Source: Paulinella micropora (Eukaryota > Cercozoa > Imbricatea > Euglyphida). Taken from it: a stretch of DNA of 24,039 nt. Where the stretch lies: NCBI GenBank assembly GCA_009731375.1, contig BJOX01000018.1, positions 1,498,086 through 1,522,124 on the forward strand, given 5' to 3'. How positions within the stretch are numbered: the stretch's first letter is position 1; every line of letters begins with the position of its first letter. The notes under the pieces were generated by a model. The model was not told the origin of the DNA. It was given only the letters and a program-made list of their open reading frames with translations, and ran no database searches. The translations under genes were made by a program, and so were the position numbers. This document shows, in pieces, positions 8,031 through 15,126 of the stretch.

Positions 8031-11000
8031 GGGCCTCCTCGAAAAGAAGAGCCCAAAAGCGCACGTCCATCCGGACTACAAGTCGCAACCCGGCATTATC
8101 AACCTGGATTCCACCCACTGTGTTGACGCCGAGACATACTCCCATTTCGTCCATCGGACAAGAAGTGCCCCGAAAGAAGCAACCGAAAGAAGAAAACGCC
8201 TGGTATTGCCATCAACACCAAGCGAATGGAAAGGCATTGAAGAAGAACTCCAATCCGCACTCCCTCTCATCCTCCCCTCCTCTCTCATCAAATGCCTGTC
8301 ATGTGACGAAGCAGTAGCGAAATTTGAAAGATATCTCTACGACTTCATATCACAACGGGTAACAAAAACACAAGAACAAACTCATGAGCGAAAAAACCGC
8401 CACGTAATCCGGCTCCAAACAGAACTCACGCAGAACCGACAACAAAAACTGATCCAAAAGAGACATCTGCGAGATCTCAAAAGGGCAGGTTCAATTCCAG
8501 CTGCTGTTGCAAAAAGCCTGCAAAAAACTTGGCGAGTATTATTGAAGACCGGTAACCGCCTCCGCCGTCGTCTCAAGGAAGCAACTTTAAGCTCCGCTCA
8601 ACGACAAGCAAATACACGCTTCCGAACTGACCCTCATAAGTTTGCCAAAAATCTGTTTCATCCCCCCTCAACCCAAACCACTTCCTCCCTATCCAAAGAA
8701 AACTGTGACTCCTACTTTCCCAACCTATACAAAGACGCTAATCGTGAACAAACCTACGTGCCCTTACCTGAAATGAATCGCCCGCCTCTACCAACTGTCC
8801 CCTTTGACCTCAAGCCACCGTCCTTCTTGGAAACCAAAAGATCTGTGTTTGCCAAGCGTAATGGTGCAGCCCCTGGCAGAGATGGTATTAGCTACCTTGT
8901 TTACAAGAGACTTCCCACCGCTTTACTTTTCTTACACAAACTCATTGTCAAGTGTTGGACAACGGATGTAGCTAATAGCTGGGCCCAAGCTGCTATCTCC
9001 CTCCTTCATAAGGACGGCGATCCACTTCAGGCCTCAAACTATCGTCCGATTGCTCTGACAAGCTGCTCGGGTAAGGTATTTTTCTCTTTGTGGTCAAAAC
9101 GCCTAGAGAGTTTTTTGCTAGATAACAAGTACTTTGACAGAGCAAAACAAAAAGGTTTCCTCCGTAACGTTGCAGGATGCCCCGAGCACATTGCTACTAC
9201 AAAAGCTACCATCAGAAATGCAAAAGATCACTATCGCCAACTGGTCATAGCATGGATTGACCTACAAAACGCTTTTGGAAGCGTAAACCACAACTTGATC
9301 CAGTTCGCTCTCTGGTGGTACCACGTGCCCCCTATGTTTGCTCGCATAATCTTTTTATACTACGAACTCTTAGTAGCCACAATCGAAGGGAAAGATTGGT
9401 CATCAGAACCCTTTGTTTTTGCTGTTGGCGTTTTTCAAGGATGCTGCATTTCTCCTCTCCTTTTCAACATAGTTTTCAACCTACTCCTTGACCTCCTATC
9501 ATCCTTGACCAAAAACAACGGTTATCATTTCAAGCATAAGACCTCAACAGATGAAGTCATCGTGCACGAAGCTGCTTATGCTGACGACCTCAAACTACAC
9601 TGCCGATCCCCGAAACACTGTCAATCGTCCATCAACATGATTGACAAATTTCTGTCATGGTCCAGAACAATGGCCGCGAAACCGCCCAAATGCAAAAGCC
9701 TTGCTTTCAAATACTGGACTAAAGCCGACGACTATAAGGGTCTCAAACGATTATTGCCGATCTCGTTCCCACCCTTCGACCCCGCCCTTACTATTACTGG
9801 CAAACCGATTGACTTCATCGCTGACAAGCCTTTCAAAGACCTCGGATGGATTGTCTACCATGACCTCAGCGAAAACGAACAACGTGCAGCAATCCAAAAG
9901 AAGTTCATTCTTTCTATGCAAGCCATCGATAGCTGCTCGATCAATGGCTTTATGAAACTTTGGCTATACCAGCACTACGCTGTCCAGTCACTTGCCTGGC
10001 CATTTCTCATTTATGACCTCTGCTTATCTTTCGCCAAAACCCTTGAGAAAATTGCGACCCGCTTCCTCAAAAAATGGGCCAATATCTACAAAAGAGCTCT
10101 GGTCTCTTGCCTTTACCGCCCACGCTCGAAATTCGGTCTACAGCTCCAATCCATCGTCTCTTTTTACCAGCGACTTCAAATCAACCGTGCTCAAATGCTG
10201 AAGTACTGCCCAGATAAACACCTCTCGTCCATTTATGCGATGAACCTGACGAAACACGAAACATTTCGAACTATCTGGAAACCAGAGCCTGTGCTCGAAA
10301 AGCTTGAGGCACAAGTTGATTTTGAATTCAAACATCGAGGCCAATCCGATCATCTCGGACTTGGCCATGGTCGCTACCCAAAAGAACATTCCATCACAGA
10401 CCGCAAAGACAGGGTTTTAGAATTAGCTGCTGAGACAATACTTGAGACAACCACAGTGCATGACATGGACAAAGCCATGCAAGGGTGCTTCCTTCGTTTT
10501 GAAGACGCATGCCCCTTCGACCTCTCCTGGGCTCGCCTCATCGGAACCCGTAATCCCCGTTTAATCTCTTGGGTCATCAACGCAAGCACAAACTCGGTTA
10601 TTACCCCCGACCTTAGACGTCTGTGGGGAATCATTCCCAACAACAAGTGTGCCCTCTGTTCTGGTCAAGCACATCTATGCCACATCCTCTCCGGTTGCCA
10701 TGTTGCCCTCAAACAAGGCCGCTATACCTGGCGTCATGACTCTGTGCTCTGCACTATTGAAGCTCCCCTTCAAAAACACATCGAGAGCCATAACAAACGC
10801 TCCCCTATAGACCAAAATGAATCAAAGTCTATGTTTGTGAAAGAGGGCGAGCAGAAGCCTAAGAGACAGTCATTTCATCGACCATCCCTGCTTGACACTG
10901 CAAACGATTGGCAACTCCAAACCCAATACACCGGTTCTGAGCAAGCCTTTCCTGTCCACATTTGTGTCACTGACCTCCGCCCCGATATCGTTGTCTGGTC

Positions 11001-11352
11001 ACTGTCTACCAAGATATGTATTCTGATCGAGCTAACGTGCCCGGTCGAGGAAAACATCCTTGACGCACGAGCCTACAAGACCAACCGATACAACAAGCTC
11101 AAATCTCAAATCGAGGACAACGGATGGACCTGCCACCTTCGACCAATCGAATGCGGGGCTCGCGGCATGGTATCGTTCTCTGTTCATCGATGTTTCCGCG
11201 CCTTGGGTTTTTCCCATCCCCAATCCAAATCCCTTTGCTTCAAGCTATCCTCCTGCGTAGCTCGTTGCTCTTTTGCGATTTATCGCTCCTGTGCAGTCAA
11301 AAATTGGACTAATCTTCCTCTAGTCCGTATTGGTGACTGCATTCCATCATAG
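7921..11352 (+). CDS. Retrotransposon polyprotein: reverse transcriptase + CCHC + restriction-like endonuclease
   Basis: 1143 codons counted from an ATG at 7921 that lies upstream of the (CTAT)n repeat, so the true start is uncertain; element sequence begins near residue 38. Reverse transcriptase: NGAAPGRDGIS, NYRPIALTS (373-381), motif A IDLQNAF with catalytic D447, motif B FQGCCISPLLFN (505-516) and YADD (553-556, D555/D556). Motif A reads AFG where most relatives have AFD; the catalytic Asp itself is kept. After a thumb/linker region comes the C-x2-C-x7-H-x4-C knuckle (C910, C913, H921, C926). The endonuclease follows, with PD at 1021-1022 and IELTCPVEEN containing E1037, then a Lys/Tyr-rich helix. 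All catalytic residues of RT and RLE appear present. The enzyme would nick its target and copy its own RNA there. Ends with TAG. Confidence 0.88.
7968..8030. repeat. (CTAT)n microsatellite at the 5' edge of the retrotransposon
   Basis: About 15 CTAT units immediately before the retroelement sequence. The repeat is open in the same frame as the element, so its Leu-Ser-Ile-Tyr translation is fused to the ORF. Confidence 0.95.
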
Positions 11353-11527
11353 CCGTCCAGTGTTGCATAGCCCGGGCTAGGTCCCTGCGGGGGTTTAGGC
11401 CTCATACAATGTCATCATTGTAGCTTGCGCAAGCTTACGGTGCTCAAAACACTTGGACTAACGGCTTCCTTTTCTTTCTCTTCTTCCTTATCCTCCCACT
11501 CTCCATTCCTAGATTGCCTTTTTCTTC
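8031..11527 (+). mobile_element. Non-LTR retrotransposon of the RLE (restriction-like endonuclease) type
   Basis: Element limits are set by (CTAT)n arrays on both sides (7968-8030 and 11528-11581). It contains one long intact ORF ending at 11352 and a 3' UTR of about 175 bp with two adjacent hairpins. There are no LTRs. RT followed by CCHC and PD-(D/E)XK endonuclease is the layout of R2/R4/Dong/NeSL-like elements, which nick a specific target and prime reverse transcription from it. It lies in an intron of the minus-strand RBR gene, in opposite orientation. The absence of frame breaks suggests recent insertion. The 5' part may be truncated, since no N-terminal zinc-finger or Myb module is seen. 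Confidence 0.85.
11405..11435 (+). promoter_or_regulatory. Paired hairpins in the retrotransposon 3' UTR
   Basis: TACAATG-TCAT-CATTGTA (11405-11422) forms a 7-bp stem with a 4-nt loop. It is followed directly by the perfect 14-bp palindrome AGCTTGCGCAAGCT (11422-11435). In R2-like elements the 3' UTR RNA structure is recognised by the element's own RT to start target-primed reverse transcription; that role here is inference. Confidence 0.5.
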
Positions 11528-11544
11528 AACGTCTATCTACCTAC

Positions 11545-11581
<37 letters not shown>
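11528..11581. repeat. (CTAT)n microsatellite at the 3' edge of the retrotransposon
   Basis: CTAT/CTAC units, the same motif and orientation as the array at the 5' edge. Confidence 0.9.
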
Positions 11582-11664
11582 CCGGACACATGCACAGTAC
11601 ACAAATTATTGTTTGATGTGAAACTGCGTTCCTTTGCAAGGACTACATTCCTTTGCGACATCTC

Positions 11665-11666
<2 letters not shown>

Positions 11667-11716
<50 letters not shown>
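11667..11716. repeat. (CTAT)n microsatellite
   Basis: Second CTAT array about 85 bp beyond the one flanking the retrotransposon. The intervening 11582-11666 is unremarkable. Confidence 0.9.
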
Positions 11717-11717
<1 letters not shown>

Positions 11718-11760
11718 CCAATCTTGATCTTTCTGCCTATCCATCTGCCTACCTACGCAC

Positions 11761-11872
11761 CTTCTGGCCTGGCGCAGCTGCTTGTCCCTGGTGCCATAGG
11801 CTCCTTGTGTTCTGTCTGGGCGAGCTGCTGTAACTGCTCCAGCCGTTCCCTGTAGTCTACTGGCAGCAGGAC
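11761..11872 (-). CDS. RBR E3 ligase exon: inside the IBR domain
   Basis: Minus strand, acceptor TGTGCCAG, donor GTGCGT, 112 nt (37 codons + 1). It starts VLLPVDYRERLEQLQQLAQT and runs in phase 0 from the 12370-12435 exon, where CGKC is the first IBR zinc pair. It ends one base into a Glu codon completed by the 7818-7891 exon. Between the two CxxC-type pairs of the IBR this segment is longer than usual, with a helical insert and a Ser/Pro-rich tail. The first about 36 bp of the exon are also present in diverged form at 11964-11999. Confidence 0.65.
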
Positions 11873-11889
11873 CTGGCACACATCAATAC

Positions 11890-12046
11890 AAGTTAGGATT
11901 AGGGTAGGGTTAGGGTTAGGGCTACAGGAGGGTAAGGGCTAGGGCTAGGGCTAGGGCTGGTTGTTCCAGACACTCCCTGTAGTCCACGGGCAGCAAGACC
12001 TGCCACACGCTAGGGTTAGGGTTAGGGTCAATAGGGATTAGGGTTA
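11890..12046 (+). repeat. Interstitial TTAGGG-type telomeric repeats enclosing an exon fragment
   Basis: Two clusters of TTAGGG/CTAGGG/GTAGGG units (about 11890-11958 and 12010-12046) flank a 36-bp segment at 11964-11999. On the minus strand that segment copies the start of the 11761-11872 exon, including its CAG acceptor (codons V-L-L-P-V-D-Y-R-E). The fragment has no usable donor, running straight into CTAGCC repeats, so it is a pseudo-exon. The TTAGGG motif also hints at the telomere type of the host. Confidence 0.75.
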
Positions 12047-12205
12047 AATGTATGTATGTGTGTACGTAAGTATGTATGTTTATATGTATGTATGTATGTA
12101 TGAATGTATGTATGTATGTATGTATGTATGTACGTATGTATGTATGTACATATGTATGTATGTATGCATGTATATATGTGTGAAAGTATGGTATACGTGT
12201 GTATG

Positions 12206-12237
<32 letters not shown>

Positions 12238-12360
12238 TGTATGTGTATGTATGTATGGTACGTCTGTATGTATGGTACGTACGTATGTATGTATGTATGT
12301 ATGTATGAATGTACGTGTGGTATGTATGTATGTATGTATGTATGTATGTGTGTGTGTGTG
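12047..12360. repeat. (ATGT)n microsatellite
   Basis: About 310 bp of ATGT/GTAC variants ending in a GT tract. Met-Tyr-Val-Cys and His-Thr-Tyr-Ile ORFs here are artefacts. Confidence 0.95.
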
Positions 12361-12369
12361 TAGCATTAC

Positions 12370-12435
12370 GGCGTAGGAGGTGCACTTGCCACATGTGAAT
12401 ACGACTTCCTCATCTTTTGCGTCCAACAGCCCTGC
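12370..12435 (-). CDS. RBR E3 ligase exon: start of the IBR domain
   Basis: Minus strand, acceptor GTATGTATGTAG, donor GTAATG, 66 nt (22 codons, phase 0 at both ends). Encodes AGLLDAKDEEVVFTCGKC and a short tail. The C-x2-C pair is the first zinc-ligand pair of the IBR domain. A CAG four bases further in is also possible as acceptor but breaks phase with the previous exon, so the TAG was chosen. Confidence 0.7.
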
Positions 12436-12540
12436 CTACATACATACATGTACGCAGCACAATCATTATGACACACACACACACATACATACATACATGC
12501 ATGCATATATACATACATACATACATACATATATACATAC
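12436..12540. repeat. (TACA)n and (CA)n tracts
   Basis: Intronic microsatellites between two RBR exons; a short unique stretch at about 12449-12469 shows no exon features. Confidence 0.85.
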
Positions 12541-12573
12541 CTGCAGTTGAGTGCGCTGGTAGAGCTCCCAGAC
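12541..12573 (-). CDS. RBR E3 ligase exon: RING1-IBR linker helix
   Basis: Minus strand, acceptor TTCTATTCAG, donor GTATGT, 33 nt encoding VWELYQRTQLQ in phase 0. Its place between RING1 and IBR and its Leu-Tyr-x-Arg helix match the linker that follows RING1 in RNF216-like ligases. Short, but splice sites and phase agree on both sides. Confidence 0.6.
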
Positions 12574-12591
12574 CTGAATAGAATAAGCGAT

Positions 12592-12683
<92 letters not shown>

Positions 12684-12790
12684 GTAGATAGATAGATAGA
12701 TAGATAGATACATATAGATACATATAGATAGATAGATAGATAGATAGGTAGGTAGATAGGTAGGTAGGTAGGTAGATAGATGGATAGATG

Positions 12791-12840
<50 letters not shown>

Positions 12841-12876
12841 TAGATAGATAGATAGATAGACAGATAGATAGATAGA

Positions 12877-12951
<75 letters not shown>

Positions 12952-12964
12952 ATATACATATATG

Positions 12965-12997
<33 letters not shown>

Positions 12998-13000
12998 GGA
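12592..13000. repeat. (GATA)n, (AAAT)n, (TA)n, (AG)n compound microsatellite
   Basis: About 400 bp: GATA with GGTA and GACA variants, then AAAT from about 12878, then TA and AG dinucleotides. The Leu-Ser-Ile-Tyr and Leu-Phe-Ile-Tyr minus-strand ORFs are repeat artefacts that only incidentally run into the real exon at 13012. Confidence 0.95.
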
Positions 13001-13011
13001 GAGAAGGTAAC

Positions 13012-13134
13012 CTTGAGGCCGTTCATGTTCTCTGCATGACTGTTACTGAGGTCCAGCAGAATGGCTTTCAGCACGTGGTCGTGTATTGGGGCAGGGCAGT
13101 CCGGGATGGCACACGTCAGCGGAAACCGCACTTC
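13012..13134 (-). CDS. RBR E3 ligase exon: second half of RING1
   Basis: Minus strand, acceptor GACGCCGCAG, donor GTTACC (weak), 123 nt (41 codons, phase 0 at both ends). Begins EVRFPLTCAIPDCPAPI, containing C-x4-C, the last RING1 zinc pair, followed by a helix (HDHVLKAILLDL) as in RBR ligases. RING1 is where the E2-ubiquitin conjugate docks. GC-rich and non-repetitive between an (ACT)n and a (GATA)n array. Confidence 0.75.
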
Positions 13135-13184
13135 CTGCGGCGTCAATCAACAAGAAGCAAGCAAGCAAGCAAGCAGTCATACTA

Positions 13185-13192
13185 CGACTACG

Positions 13193-13240
<48 letters not shown>

Positions 13241-13241
13241 G

Positions 13242-13278
<37 letters not shown>

Positions 13279-13340
13279 CACTCCACTACCACTACCAATA
13301 CTACTTCTACTACTACCACCACTACTACTACACTGCCGCA
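13185..13340. repeat. (ACT)n trinucleotide array
   Basis: Intronic; gives poly-Tyr, poly-Thr, poly-Leu and poly-Val ORFs that are not genes. Confidence 0.95.
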
Positions 13341-13345
13341 CGCAC

Positions 13346-13430
13346 CTCGAGGTAAGTTTCGCAGCAGTGCTGCACGTACTGGCTGAGGCACACAGCGCAC
13401 AGCGTGTGTTCGGCCTTCCCCGAAGGGCAC
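13346..13430 (-). CDS. RBR E3 ligase exon: first visible part of RING1
   Basis: Minus strand, acceptor TTGATTGCAG, donor GTGCGT, 85 nt (1 base + 28 codons). Encodes CPSGKAEHTLCAVCLSQYVQ, i.e. C-x6-H-x2-C-x2-C, the central RING1 ligands, followed by two further Cys. The first CxxC of RING1 and everything N-terminal must lie in exons further right, ending in phase 2. I could not find them before the viral region begins. Of the other two frames, one gives no zinc pattern, and this frame alone joins the next exon in phase. Confidence 0.7.
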
Positions 13431-13436
13431 CTGCAA

Positions 13437-13638
13437 TCAATGATCGATGCATGCATGAATGAATGAATGAATGAATGAACGAATGAATGAACGAATGAAT
13501 GAATGAATGATTCAATCAGTCAGTCAATCAATCAATCAATCAATCAATTGCAAGGGAGGAATGGGGGGGAGGAAAGGGTTGTGTGCCTGAAGTGCAGGGA
13601 AGTGGAATCTACATCTTGGCAGCACACCTACACACACA

Positions 13639-13696
<58 letters not shown>

Positions 13697-13700
13697 TCAG
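13437..13700. repeat. (AATG)n, (TCAA)n and (AG)n tracts with a short unique island
   Basis: Microsatellites around a unique segment at about 13550-13630. On the minus strand that segment shows no exon with a convincing acceptor, donor and matching phase for the missing RING1 start. Confidence 0.7.
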
Positions 13701-13734
13701 ACAGATATGTATAATCAGAACGGATAGATTAGAA

Positions 13735-13860
13735 ATAGGTATATATATAGGATATATAGGATATATAGGATAGATGGAATAGATAGGATAGAAAGGATAG
13801 AAGGATGGAAAGGATAGAAAGGAGATTGGATAGATAGGAGAGGATATATAGGATAGATAG

Positions 13861-13946
<86 letters not shown>

Positions 13947-13967
13947 CAGACAGATAGACAGACAGAC

Positions 13968-14031
<64 letters not shown>

Positions 14032-14180
14032 GGATGGACAATTATATATATATATATATATACATATATATACATATATTCTCTCACACAGACAGACAGA
14101 CACACACACACACATATATATACATAATATATATATTTTATATTAAATATATATTTATATATATATATGTATAAATATAT
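13735..14180. repeat. (GATA)n then (TA)n/(CA)n-rich microsatellite, left edge of the viral region
   Basis: GATA arrays (13860-14035) with GGATA variants before them, then AT dinucleotides grading into the AT-rich viral sequence. The host-virus junction lies in or just after this stretch and cannot be placed exactly. Confidence 0.9.
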
Positions 14181-14305
14181 GGGTATAAAAATATGGACTA
14201 TGTGCTTAATATGTCTTAATTCTTTCTAAATGTGCTTAGTTTGTTGATTTTTGGAAAACCTTCGTCGGTTTTTACAAGGGTTGGACACTTTTTTCTATAT
14301 GTCTA

Positions 14306-14434
14306 ATGTTGGTTTTACACATTTTAACGGCTTGTTTTATACTTAAGGCACAGCGGAAGGAGCGATACGAAAAACAAAAGGAAGAATTGATAAGTTTGAG
14401 GCGATTGCGGGATAGTCTGGCGGTAAATATATAA
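14306..14434 (+). CDS. Small membrane/coiled-coil protein (42 aa)
   Basis: ATG at 14306 to TAA at 14432-14434. The N-terminus MLVLHILTACFIL is a short hydrophobic helix. A strongly charged helical tail follows (KAQRKERYEKQKEELISLRR), then a short end. This looks like a single-pass membrane peptide with a cytoplasmic coiled coil. A TATAAAAA sequence lies upstream near 14184. It is the first ORF of the viral block, on the same strand as the next two genes. An alternative reading is that part of it is a host exon, since CTTAAG and GGTAAAT resemble splice sites; the complete ATG-to-stop frame and AT-rich context favour a viral gene. No family recognised. Confidence 0.45.
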   Translation: MLVLHILTACFILKAQRKERYEKQKEELISLRRLRDSLAVNI

Positions 14435-14471
14435 ATTATTTTATATATAAGTATATCATGGTAGATATACT

Positions 14472-15017
14472 ATGGACACTAGACTGCTGATGACACGCCC
14501 ATACTGGGCACAGGAAGATTTACAATTACACATTGATTACACGGAGGGAAATTATTTTTTAAATTTAATCAATGCTGTCCGTTTTGTTGCCCCCGACGGC
14601 CGATGGGACACTAATCACTGGCAGGTGGCACGTATGTTGAAAGGTGGCACGGAGAGTTATTGTTGTTGCGGACACATAATTACAAAGAACTTCATAATCA
14701 AGCACAGGACGAGTGGTGCTGAGATGATTGTTGGCTCTCATTGTGTCAAGAGGTTTAATAATCGTAAAATGAATGAAGAGTTGTCGTTGCTAGTTAGACT
14801 TAACGACCCCAATGTTAAATTTTGTAGCCACTGCGAAAGTAAAAGGGCGATTTCAAAAAATATAATAGCACGATACCCGAACAAGGACAAATACTACCAC
14901 ACGACATGTATGCGAAAGGCCTTTTACCAATGCACCTTTTGTAATGCTTACAGAGGATATGAACCATGCGACTGCTACAATAAAATACGAAACAACACTC
15001 CCTTTTGGTTGCGGTAA
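14472..15017 (+). CDS. Cys/His-rich zinc-binding protein (181 aa)
   Basis: ATG at 14472 is the first in frame and follows the AT-rich segment TATATATAAGTATATC; ATG 14490 is an alternative. The middle holds SYCCCGHIITKNFIIKH then GAEMIVGSHCVKRFN, a pattern like the short zinc modules common in eukaryotic large-DNA-virus proteins (C.CG...N..I.H...G.....GS.C...F). The C-terminal third has CSHC, then HTTC, CTFC and CDC, suggesting one or two further zinc sites. Such proteins often bind nucleic acid; the role here is unknown. It lies about 110 bp upstream of the primase-helicase on the same strand, so a replication or transcription role is plausible. The end CGGTAAGT resembles a splice donor, but neighbouring genes show no introns. 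Confidence 0.75.
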   Translation: MDTRLLMTRPYWAQEDLQLHIDYTEGNYFLNLINAVRFVAPDGRWDTNHWQVARMLKGGTESYCCCGHIITKNFIIKHRTSGAEMIVGSHCVKRFNNRKMNEELSLLVRLNDPNVKFCSHCESKRAISKNIIARYPNKDKYYHTTCMRKAFYQCTFCNAYRGYEPCDCYNKIRNNTPFWLR

Positions 15018-15126
15018 GTATATATAGAATATTTTAATTTCTTCTAAGGATAAGATAACATATGGGTATAGATATATAGAACAATTTAATTATTTTTCTA
15101 TAAAAAAATCTGACCACTGATATACA
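15018..15126 (+). promoter_or_regulatory. AT-rich upstream region of the primase-helicase gene
   Basis: A 109-bp spacer containing two similar segments, GTATATATAGAATATTTTAAT (from 15017) and GATATATAGAACAATTTAAT (from 15070). The duplicated TATATAGAA element followed by a T-rich run is a candidate viral promoter motif. No experimental support. Confidence 0.35.

Noticed and set aside
7921-8034. N-terminal Leu-Ser-Ile-Tyr segment as part of the retrotransposon protein
   Set aside because: It is host sequence plus the (CTAT)n microsatellite that happens to be open in the same frame.
11890-12046. A true chromosome end
   Set aside because: TTAGGG units are few, degenerate and interrupted, and gene exons continue on both sides.
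12366-14115. Long minus-strand ORFs of Leu-Ser-Ile-Tyr repeats
   Set aside because: Products of (GATA)n arrays; only the short exon inserts within them look coding.
15010-15024. Splice donor (CGGTAAGT) at the end of the zinc-protein ORF
   Set aside because: The ORF ends with TAA right there, no good acceptor precedes the next gene, and the neighbouring viral genes are intronless.
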